NCBI RefSeq assembly: GCF_008386585.1
Contig: NZ_VUOB01000005.1
Coordinates: 1 to 40,231, forward strand
Source: Solihabitans fulvus
GTDB taxonomy: Bacteria > Actinomycetota > Actinomycetes > Mycobacteriales > Pseudonocardiaceae
Direction: 5' to 3'
DNA length: 40,231 bases
A program made the position numbers and the translations under genes. How positions within the stretch are numbered: the stretch's first letter is position 1; each line of letters opens with the position of its first letter. The notes beneath the pieces were generated by a model. That model was not told the DNA's origin, did no database searches, and was given only the letters and a program-made list of their open reading frames with translations. Of this stretch, positions 1-6,073 are shown one piece after another.

Positions 1-24
1 CTCACCCAAGACTGACAGAGAGAG

Positions 25-633
25 GTGGGCCGGCACGATGAGGCAATGGGGCATCTGTTCGAGGCTCTCACATTGGCCGAGCATCACCACGACCACGCCA
101 ACCAGGCCCACACCCATCAGGCGCTCGTGTTGGCATGGACACAGCGGGGAGACGATCGGCAGGCACTGGAGCACGCCACTCAGGCCTTGCGCCTCTACCG
201 GGCGCTTGACAATCCGGTGTGGGAAGCCCGCGCGCTGAACGCGGTGGGTTGGGCTTCCGCCCGAGTCGGCGAGTACGACCGGTCCCGCGATCACTGCCAG
301 GCCGCGCTTACCCTACATCGCCGCAACCACAATCTCGACGGCGAGGCATACACCTTGGACAGCCTGGGCTACGTCGCCCACCACACCGGTCACCATCAGC
401 AGGCAACCCATCATTACCGGCAGGCCGTGGCCCTGTTCCGCAGCCTCGGCAACGCCTCCGCCGCAGCCGACACACTGGACCGACTGGGCCATCCGCACAC
501 CGCCCTCGGCCAGCACCACCAGGCCCGCACTGTGTGGCTGGAGGCATTGGAGCTGTACCGAATGCAGCACCGCAGCACAGACGCCGACCGCGTCCAGCAG
601 CAACTGAAGTCCCTCGATCAACACACTAGCTGA
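25..633 (+). pseudogene. TPR-only remnant of a SARP/AfsR-type regulator
   Basis: The 202-codon frame opens at a GTG and consists only of tetratricopeptide repeats. It aligns almost without gaps, and with about half the residues identical by eye, to the last 200 residues of the complete SARP regulator encoded at 6074-8845; shared blocks include HATxALRL, LDNPxW, LDSLGY and ending DADRVxQxL. The DNA-binding, BTAD and NB-ARC parts that should precede the repeats are absent, because an in-frame TGA stands at 13-15 just before the start. The sequence is unusually rich in His and Gln, and its third positions are less G/C-biased than in neighbouring genes, as expected for relaxed selection. It may be the 3' end of a gene broken by a nonsense or frameshift mutation left of the window, or a small free-standing TPR protein. 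No good ribosome binding site precedes the GTG apart from the weak purine run AGAGAGAG. Confidence 0.55.
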
Positions 634-642
634 GGTCCTGAG

Positions 643-765
643 TCACGCCGACTCCGAGAAATGATCACTCAGAACGTGGAAGGGCTCGTCCAGCCAAGCA
701 AAGCCAGCCCTGGTCAGCGCCGCGATCGGGTCGCTGCTTCGGCGGCCACGCGCAGACGCACCCCA
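643..765 (-). pseudogene. possible decayed gene tail, family unknown
   Basis: On the minus strand a short open frame with no usable start codon runs between an in-frame TGA upstream and a TGA at 643-645. Its product reads like real protein, with the stretch SSDPIAALTRAGFAWLDEPF followed by HVLSDHFSESA, rather than like an antisense shadow. I cannot name the family. It lies between the SARP remnant and the HxlR gene, so it is best read as debris of a lost gene. The call rests only on how protein-like the translation looks. Confidence 0.25.
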
Positions 766-774
766 TCACGCCGG

Positions 775-1176
775 CTACGCCTGGTCGTATCGGATCCGGG
801 ACGTGCCGACGTACTCGCGGTGCTGTTCGGCCCAGCGGATGAGCGAGCTGACCTCCACGGACAGCGTCTCGCCGACGGCGGTCAACCCGTAGTCGACGCG
901 GGGCGGCGAGGACGGCGTCACGGTGCGCTCGACGAGCCCGTCGCGCTCCAGGCTCCGCAGCGTCAGCGTCAGCATCCGCTGGGAGATCCCGTCGATGCCC
1001 CTGCGCAGCTCCGAATAGCGCCGCGAGCCATCGCCGAGCAGCGCCATCACCAGCACGCTCCACTTGTCGCCGACCCGGTCCAGGACATCGCGCAGCAGGC
1101 AGGTGGCGTTGCTGGCGTCCACCGGTGAGGGCACATCAATGTGCGTTGCGCTGGTCAAAGTGCCGTCTTCCGCCAT
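775..1176 (-). CDS. HxlR/DUF24-family winged-helix regulator
   Basis: This 133-residue protein has the usual length and core of HxlR regulators: the leading Cys (C26, in NATCLLRDVLDRVGDKW), the LRRGIDGISQRMLTLTLRSLERDGLVER recognition region (roughly residues 55-85), and the PRVDYGLTAVGETL wing. Family members are dimeric repressors or activators, many of them quinone- or thiol-responsive through this single conserved Cys, which is also the only Cys here. The gene is divergent from a luciferase-domain gene and a quinone-oxidoreductase-like gene, an arrangement like QorR/qor2 in corynebacteria, so control of those two genes is a reasonable inference. The start chosen is the ATG at 1176, which leaves no odd N-terminal extension; the open frame continues further upstream but that part overlaps the divergent gene and reads as shadow. 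Confidence 0.9.
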   Translation of the reverse strand: MAEDGTLTSATHIDVPSPVDASNATCLLRDVLDRVGDKWSVLVMALLGDGSRRYSELRRGIDGISQRMLTLTLRSLERDGLVERTVTPSSPPRVDYGLTAVGETLSVEVSSLIRWAEQHREYVGTSRIRYDQA

Positions 1177-1200
1177 GTGGCCATTGTGGATCAGACTCTT

Positions 1201-1219
1201 GTTACGCACAAGAAGTAAC
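1201..1219. promoter_or_regulatory. candidate HxlR operator (GTTAC-N9-GTAAC)
   Basis: A 5-bp perfect inverted repeat, GTTAC and GTAAC separated by 9 bases, lies in the 67-bp gap between the divergent hxlR gene and the luciferase-domain gene. Its spacing suits a dimeric winged-helix protein. Assignment to the neighbouring regulator is inference. Confidence 0.4.
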
Positions 1220-1243
1220 CAGCACACAGAAAGTGTCACAGTC

Positions 1244-1708
1244 ATGGACATCGATCTCGCTGCCCCACCACGCCGGACCGGCCCCAGGCCGACCACCTCG
1301 GGAGTGGAGATCCCGCACGACCAGCTCGACCAGTTCTCCCCCAAGGAGATCCGCGCCGCGCTCGTCGAGGCCGCCGAGGCACTGCCCGGCGTGTTCACCG
1401 GGCCGAGCCAGGTGTCCGAGCCCTCCTCGCTCGCGCTGCGGCTGCGCAGGCCCAGCGGCCCGTGGGAGGCGTTCCTGCACCCCAGCCGCGACGAGTTCGG
1501 CCACATCCACCGGGCCGGGTTCCTGCACCTCACGCTGCCCCGTGAGCTGCTCGCGCCGCTGACCGAGGCCGGCTGGGTGGAACCGCATCCGATCAGCCTG
1601 CGGCCCGAATGGCCCGACACGATCGTGATGCTCTACGCCCCGCGCGACGAGGCCGAACTGGCCGTCGTGGTCGCGGCGATGCGCGCCTCCTGGCTCCAGG
1701 CCGCCTGA
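1244..1708 (+). CDS. luciferase-domain (DUF5519) protein
   Basis: The 154-residue product resembles the small luciferase-family/DUF5519 proteins common in actinomycetes: an N-terminal TGPRPTTS...PHDQLDQ segment, then EAFLHPSRDEFGHIHRAGFLHLTLP and a C-terminal PEWPDTIVMLYAPRDEAELAVVV. No catalytic activity is established for most members, and the name does not imply light production. The ATG at 1244 is chosen because homology begins close to it; the ribosome binding site is weak. It is followed after 59 bp by the MDR oxidoreductase gene, so the two are probably co-transcribed and controlled by the divergent HxlR regulator. Confidence 0.75.
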   Translation: MDIDLAAPPRRTGPRPTTSGVEIPHDQLDQFSPKEIRAALVEAAEALPGVFTGPSQVSEPSSLALRLRRPSGPWEAFLHPSRDEFGHIHRAGFLHLTLPRELLAPLTEAGWVEPHPISLRPEWPDTIVMLYAPRDEAELAVVVAAMRASWLQAA

Positions 1709-1767
1709 CCGCGCCACCCTCACAAACCTCCCCATTTCACAGAATTCCACAGAAGGACAAGATCATC

Positions 1768-2694
1768 ATGCGTGCAGTGGCTTTCGACGACTTCGGCGCA
1801 CCCCTCGCCCTCACCGACCTGCCGGCCCCCGTGCCGGGACCGGGCGAGGTGCGGGTCAGGGTGACGGCCTCTTCGGTCAACGGCTTCGACCTCGGCGTGC
1901 TCGGCGGCGGCTTCCAAGGCATGTTCGAGTACGAGTTCCCCGTGGTGGTCGGCAAGGACTTCGCCGGCGTCGTGGACAGCGTCGGCGACGGCGTGACCTC
2001 CGTGACCGTCGGGGACGAGGTGTTCGGCGTCGTGATGCGCCCGACGCTCGGCCAGGGCGGTTTCGCCGAGTACGTCGTGGTGAGCGAGGGATTCGGCCTC
2101 GCGCCGATGCCGGCCGGGCTCGACGTGACCAGCGCCGGCGCGCTCGGCCTCGCCGGCACGGCCTCGCTGAACGCCGTTGACGCCGTCGCCCCGGCAGCGG
2201 GGGAGACGGTGCTGGTGTCCGGCGCGACGGGGGGCGTCGGCGCGTACGCGGTCCAGTTCGCCGCCGCCAGGGGCGCCACCGTCATCGCCACCGCGAAGCC
2301 CGGCGCAGAGACGGACTTCGTCACCGGGCTCGGCGCGACGCACGTGGTCGACCACGCCGACCTGACGGCCGCGGTGCGCGCCATCGCCCCCGACGGCGTG
2401 CACGCGGCGCTGCACTTCGCCGGCGACGGCGCGACCGTGGCCGGACTGCTCGTGCGGGGCGGCCGGTTCGCCTCGACCGTGCACTTCACCCCGGCCGACG
2501 CCGAGGAGCGCGAGCTCAGCACGACCACCGTGATGGCCAACCCGGACCGGACCACGCTTGGCAGGCTCGCCGACGACGTGGTCGCCGGCCGGCTGCGAGT
2601 GCCCGTCGCGCGGGTCTACCCACTGGCGGAGGCTCACCAGGCCGTCGCCGACTTCACCGGTGGGACGCTCGGCAAGCTGGGCATCGCGGTCTGA
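1768..2694 (+). CDS. zinc-less MDR oxidoreductase (quinone oxidoreductase-like)
   Basis: A 308-residue medium-chain dehydrogenase/reductase of the NADP-dependent quinone/enone reductase branch. The N-terminal GroES-like part (residues 1-120) includes PGPGEVRVRVTASSVNGFD and the VGKDFAGVVDSVGDGV segment. The Rossmann part carries GATGGVGAYAVQFA (residues 152-165), the AxxGGVG nucleotide-binding motif, followed by GATHVVDH. The structural and catalytic zinc ligands of alcohol dehydrogenases are not seen. It would reduce quinones or activated double bonds in the cytoplasm. The start ATG has a good AGAAGGA site 11 bases upstream. It stands second in the unit divergent from the HxlR regulator. The exact substrate cannot be read from sequence. 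Confidence 0.88.
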   Translation: MRAVAFDDFGAPLALTDLPAPVPGPGEVRVRVTASSVNGFDLGVLGGGFQGMFEYEFPVVVGKDFAGVVDSVGDGVTSVTVGDEVFGVVMRPTLGQGGFAEYVVVSEGFGLAPMPAGLDVTSAGALGLAGTASLNAVDAVAPAAGETVLVSGATGGVGAYAVQFAAARGATVIATAKPGAETDFVTGLGATHVVDHADLTAAVRAIAPDGVHAALHFAGDGATVAGLLVRGGRFASTVHFTPADAEERELSTTTVMANPDRTTLGRLADDVVAGRLRVPVARVYPLAEAHQAVADFTGGTLGKLGIAV

Positions 2695-2702
2695 CCCGGT
2701 GG

Positions 2703-2734
2703 CTGGTCGGGACCTCGCGCGAGGTCCCGACCAG
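2703..2734. terminator. bidirectional terminator hairpin
   Basis: A perfect 15-bp inverted repeat (CTGGTCGGGACCTCG and its complement) with a 2-base centre lies between the convergent oxidoreductase and M20 peptidase genes. There is no T-run, as is usual for high-GC actinomycete terminators. Confidence 0.75.
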
Positions 2735-2761
2735 AGCCGGTGCTGGTCGGCGGGTGGCCTG

Positions 2762-4084
2762 TCAGCAGGTGGACAGGAACCGGTCCAGCACCCGCGCGCC
2801 GAATCCGAGCCCCTCCACCGGAACCCGCTCGTCGACGCCGTGCGCCATCGCCCGGTAGTTGAATCCCTCGGGCAGCGCCAGCGGCGCGAACCCGTAGCAG
2901 GCCATGCCCAACTGGGCGAACGCCTTCGCGTCGGTGCCGCCGCCGAGGCAGTAGGGCACGACGACCGCCTCGGGGTCCTCGGCGCGCAGCGCGTCGGCCA
3001 TCGCCTCGAACCACGGCGAGTCCACCGGGGCCTGCACGGCGGGCTGCCTGGCCAGGAACTCGCGCTGGACGTCCGGGCCGAGTAGTTCGTCCACGGTGGC
3101 CAGCAGCTCCTCCTCGGTGCCGGGCAGCACCCTGGTGTCCACCTCGGCCTGCGCGAGGCCGGGGATGACGTTCACCTTGTAGCCGGCGGAAAGCACGGTC
3201 GTCGTGGTGCTGTTGCGCACGGTGGACTCCACCAGCGCGGCGGCCGGGCCGAGGCGCCGCAGCGTGCCGTCCACATCGGACAGATCGACCTCGACGCCGA
3301 GCGCGGATCCGGTGCGCTCCAGGAAGGCCCGCACGGCAGGCGTGAGCCGCACCGGCCACTCGTGCGCGGCGAGCCGGCCGAGCGCGGCGACGAGCTTGGT
3401 CACCGCGTTGTCGTCGTTGCGGCGCGACCCGTGCCCGGCGCGGCCGCGCGCGGTCAGCCGCAGGTGCGAGGTGCCGCGCTCGGCGGTGCCGACCGGATAC
3501 AGCCGGGTGCCGTTCACGTGGTAGGAGTAGGCGCCCGACTCGCTGATCGCGGCCGTGCACCCCGCGAACAGGTCGGCGTGCTCGTCCACCAGCCAGTGCG
3601 CGCCCCAGTAGCCGAGGTCCTCCTCGTCGGCGACGAACGCGAACACGATGTCCCTGCGCGGGCGGCGGCCCTCCCGTGCCCAGCGGTGCAGCACCGACAG
3701 GACCATCGCGACCATGTCCTTCATGTCCACCGCGCCCCGGCCCCACACGTAGCCGTCGCGGACCTCGCCGGAGAACGGCGACACCGACCACTCGGTCGGG
3801 TCGGCCGGCACCACGTCCAGGTGTGCCTGCACGAGCAGGGCGTCGAGGCCCGGTTCGGAGCCGGTAAGCCGCGCGACCACGTTGGTACGGCCGGGTTCCC
3901 GCTCCAGCAGCACGGGTTCGAGGCCGGCATCGGCCAGGTGGCCCGCGACGAACTCGGCGGCCTGCCGCTCGCCCTCGGAGTCCCCGCCGCCCCGGTTGGT
4001 GGTGTCGAACCGGATGAGCCGGGAGCACAGGTCAACGACCTCCCGCGTGGCGAGGTCGGCGATGTCGATGTCGCTGGACGTCAT
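2762..4084 (-). CDS. M20 family metallopeptidase
   Basis: A 440-residue dinuclear zinc hydrolase of the M20/M25/M40 family (dipeptidase, carboxypeptidase or amidohydrolase). Visible active-site elements are QAHLDVVPAD (H88, D90), GRGAVDMKD (D120 bridging aspartate), VADEE (E154 general base, E155 ligand), and the late GGGTDAKAF and AHGVDERV motifs, the last giving the C-terminal zinc-ligand histidine. The dimerisation domain lies roughly at residues 205-320. No signal peptide is seen, so it is cytoplasmic. The ATG at 4084 starts directly before the family core. The gene stands alone between a terminator hairpin and a TetR gene on the same strand 31 bp upstream. The substrate is not deducible; a dipeptide or N-acyl amino acid is likely. 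Confidence 0.92.
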   Translation of the reverse strand: MTSSDIDIADLATREVVDLCSRLIRFDTTNRGGGDSEGERQAAEFVAGHLADAGLEPVLLEREPGRTNVVARLTGSEPGLDALLVQAHLDVVPADPTEWSVSPFSGEVRDGYVWGRGAVDMKDMVAMVLSVLHRWAREGRRPRRDIVFAFVADEEDLGYWGAHWLVDEHADLFAGCTAAISESGAYSYHVNGTRLYPVGTAERGTSHLRLTARGRAGHGSRRNDDNAVTKLVAALGRLAAHEWPVRLTPAVRAFLERTGSALGVEVDLSDVDGTLRRLGPAAALVESTVRNSTTTTVLSAGYKVNVIPGLAQAEVDTRVLPGTEEELLATVDELLGPDVQREFLARQPAVQAPVDSPWFEAMADALRAEDPEAVVVPYCLGGGTDAKAFAQLGMACYGFAPLALPEGFNYRAMAHGVDERVPVEGLGFGARVLDRFLSTC

Positions 4085-4115
4085 CGGGGCACGGTAGCGC
4101 GCCGGCTGATCACCG

Positions 4116-4745
4116 CTAGAGGGTCGCGCCGCCGAGGCCGGCCAGCAGGCGCGTCGCGTGGGCCTCGGCCTCCGCGGGTGCCAGCGGGGCGTGCCGCACG
4201 AGCAGGCGGTACCAGAAGGGTCCGAAGACCAGGTCGGTCGCGTACTCGACGTCCAGGCCGGGGGCGAGTTCGCCCCGGTCAGCAGCGCGGCCGAACAGCT
4301 TGGCCAGCACGGCTCTCCTGCCCTGCGCCCAGTCCCGGAAGGCGCCCTCGAAGCCGGGGTCGAGCTGTGCCTCGGCCATCAGCCCGCGCAACGCCTTGGC
4401 GCGCGTCGGGTAGTCGGCGACCCGGTACAGCTCGGTCAGGAACGCGGCGAGGTCGCCGGCCAGGGAGCCGGTGTCCGGTTCCGGCACCCGCTTGGCCACG
4501 GTGTGCCCGTACGCCTCCATCACGAGGGTGGCCTTGGACTTCCACCACCGGTAGATCGTGCTCTTGGCGACGCCGGACCTGGCGGCCACGCCCTCGATCG
4601 TCACCCGGCCGTAGCCGACCTCCTCCAGCAGCTCGACCGCGGCGCGCAGCACGGCGTCGCGCGCGTCCTGGCTGCGGACCCGTCCTCCGGTGCGCGGCGC
4701 GGGACCGGTGTTGTCCAGATCACCGTCGAGTGGCATGTCGGACAC
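4116..4745 (-). CDS. TetR/AcrR family transcriptional regulator
   Basis: A 209-residue repressor-type protein. The N-terminal TetR DNA-binding domain covers about residues 28-75, with VTIEGVAARSGVAKSTIYRWWKSK as the helix-turn-helix. The C-terminal part (residues 90-205, with FGPFWYRLLVRHAPL) resembles the TetR_C_16-like ligand-binding domain. The listed start is a GTG; an ATG three codons later (4736) is equally possible because neither has a clear ribosome binding site. It is divergent from the serine hydrolase gene at 4808, with a near-perfect dyad between them, so autoregulation and control of the hydrolase are likely. Confidence 0.9.
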   Translation of the reverse strand: MSDMPLDGDLDNTGPAPRTGGRVRSQDARDAVLRAAVELLEEVGYGRVTIEGVAARSGVAKSTIYRWWKSKATLVMEAYGHTVAKRVPEPDTGSLAGDLAAFLTELYRVADYPTRAKALRGLMAEAQLDPGFEGAFRDWAQGRRAVLAKLFGRAADRGELAPGLDVEYATDLVFGPFWYRLLVRHAPLAPAEAEAHATRLLAGLGGATL

Positions 4746-4770
4746 GGTACCGAGCTGTTAGTTTCTTTTC

Positions 4771-4788
4771 AAACGCGACGTAGCGTTT
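4771..4788. promoter_or_regulatory. candidate TetR operator
   Basis: The 18-bp element AAACGCGACGTAGCGTTT matches its own reverse complement at 16 of 18 positions. It sits in the 62-bp gap between the divergent tetR and hydrolase genes, about 20 bp before the hydrolase start, where a bound repressor would block both promoters. Confidence 0.55.
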
Positions 4789-4807
4789 CGATTTCGGAGG
4801 AGAGTTC

Positions 4808-5389
4808 ATGAGCACGATCGTGGTGTCGCACGGCCTCGAGGCGAACGGCGACAGCGTCTGGTTCCCCTACCTCCGCGCCGAGCTGGAAGCCAAGGGGCAC
4901 AAGGTGATCGTCCCCAACCTGCCCGAGCCCGGCGCGCCGAAGCCGGCGGCCTGGCTGGACACGTTCGATCAGGCCGTCGCCAAGGCGGGCCCGGCCGAGG
5001 ACATCGTGCTGGTCGGGCACAGCATCGGCGGCGTCAACGTGCTGCGGATGCTGGAACAGCACGACACCGCCGAGCGCGGGCGGTTCGCCGGCGCCGTGCT
5101 GGTCTCCACCGCGTCGCACGAGGTCGGCTACGAGGCGCTCGCGGGCTTCTTCGCCACCCCGTTTGACTGGGACCGGATTCGGGCCGCCGCAACGGAGTTC
5201 CGCGTGCTGGCCGCCGCCGACGACCCCGTCAACGTGCCCGACCCTGTCGAGCACGTCGGCGAACTGGTCCGCGGCCTCGGCGCGACCGCCGTGCTGACGG
5301 CGACCGGCGGCCACCTGGGGGCCTTCGCCGACGATCACATCGACCTGCCCGAGGCGGTGCGGCTGGTCCTGGACTGCCTCTCCCGCTGA
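4808..5389 (+). CDS. small alpha/beta-fold serine hydrolase (RBBP9/YdeN-like)
   Basis: A 193-residue single-domain alpha/beta hydrolase. The nucleophile elbow is GHSIGG (S72), the acidic residue is in AAADDPVNVP (about D138), and the catalytic His is in TGGHLGAF (H169). The short length and the early VVSHGLEANGDSVWFPYL oxyanion segment fit the RBBP9/YdeN group of hydrolases. It is cytoplasmic, with no signal peptide. The start ATG has a strong GGAGG site 7 bases upstream. It is divergent from, and probably controlled by, the TetR regulator. Natural substrate unknown. Confidence 0.88.
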   Translation: MSTIVVSHGLEANGDSVWFPYLRAELEAKGHKVIVPNLPEPGAPKPAAWLDTFDQAVAKAGPAEDIVLVGHSIGGVNVLRMLEQHDTAERGRFAGAVLVSTASHEVGYEALAGFFATPFDWDRIRAAATEFRVLAAADDPVNVPDPVEHVGELVRGLGATAVLTATGGHLGAFADDHIDLPEAVRLVLDCLSR

Positions 5390-5431
5390 CCGTCGACCCG
5401 TTCCGGCCGGGCGCGCGCCTACGCTGAGTTG

Positions 5432-5968
5432 ATGTTCGCCGTCATCGTGACCGGCCCACCGGGAGCCGGCAAGAGCACCGTCGCCACCGCCGTGCACGAC
5501 CGTCTTGGGGACGCGGGTGTCGCCAACGCCCTCATGGAGGTCGACGAGCTCGAGCGCTGCTACCCGCCGCTCGACGAACAACACCTGTTCGCGAACCTCG
5601 CGACGATCTGCGCTGCCTACCGCGAGGTCGGCCACGACCTGATGTTCGTCACCGCCACCGTCGAACACGACGCATACGGCGAGCGGCTGCTTGCGGCGGT
5701 CGGGGCCGATGCGCACCTGCTGGTCCGGCTCGACGCGGAGCCGGCGACCCTGGAGAGCCGGATCCGCGCCAGGGAGCCGGCCGGCTGGTCCGGCCTCGAG
5801 GAACTGGTGGAGAGTTCCGCGCGGTTGGCGACCGAGCTGCGCGGGCTCGGGGGCGTCGGCCTGGTGCTCAGCACCGAAAGGGCCACGCCGGACGAGGTGG
5901 CGGCGCGGATCGAGGCCGCGATCGGAGCGGCTCGCACGGGTGGTGTGCCGCCGACGCCCGGCCGCTGA
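5432..5968 (+). CDS. AAA_33-type P-loop ATPase/kinase
   Basis: A 178-residue P-loop protein opening directly with the Walker A motif GPPGAGKST (residues 8-16). Later features are a LMEVDELER segment, a MFVTATVEHDAY strand corresponding to Walker B, and RLDAEPATLESRIRARE resembling the lid arginines of small-molecule kinases such as adenylylsulfate or gluconate kinases. It probably phosphorylates a small molecule or nucleotide, but the substrate is not identifiable. The start may be TTG at 5429 or the ATG at 5432, the latter preferred. It follows the hydrolase by 42 bp and is convergent with the SARP gene. Confidence 0.75.
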   Translation: MFAVIVTGPPGAGKSTVATAVHDRLGDAGVANALMEVDELERCYPPLDEQHLFANLATICAAYREVGHDLMFVTATVEHDAYGERLLAAVGADAHLLVRLDAEPATLESRIRAREPAGWSGLEELVESSARLATELRGLGGVGLVLSTERATPDEVAARIEAAIGAARTGGVPPTPGR

Positions 5969-5971
5969 CAG

Positions 5972-6006
5972 CCGGCCGGCGGCTCACCCGCAGACCGCCC
6001 GGCCGG
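5972..6006. terminator. hairpin between convergent genes
   Basis: CCGGCCGG-CGG pairs with CCG-C-CCGGCCGG across a 12-base loop, giving an 11-bp stem with one bulged C. It lies just after the stop of the P-loop gene and before the 3' end of the SARP gene, where a bidirectional terminator is expected. Confidence 0.5.
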
Positions 6007-6073
6007 TGGTGCCCCACGCCTCCGTCCGGGCGTCGAGCCGATCCCCGGGCAGTGGGGAGACCTGCGCAGTTGA

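Noticed and set aside
1244..1708. A light-emitting luciferase
   Set aside because: The family name is historical; this is a short DUF5519-type protein without the flavin luciferase fold signature.
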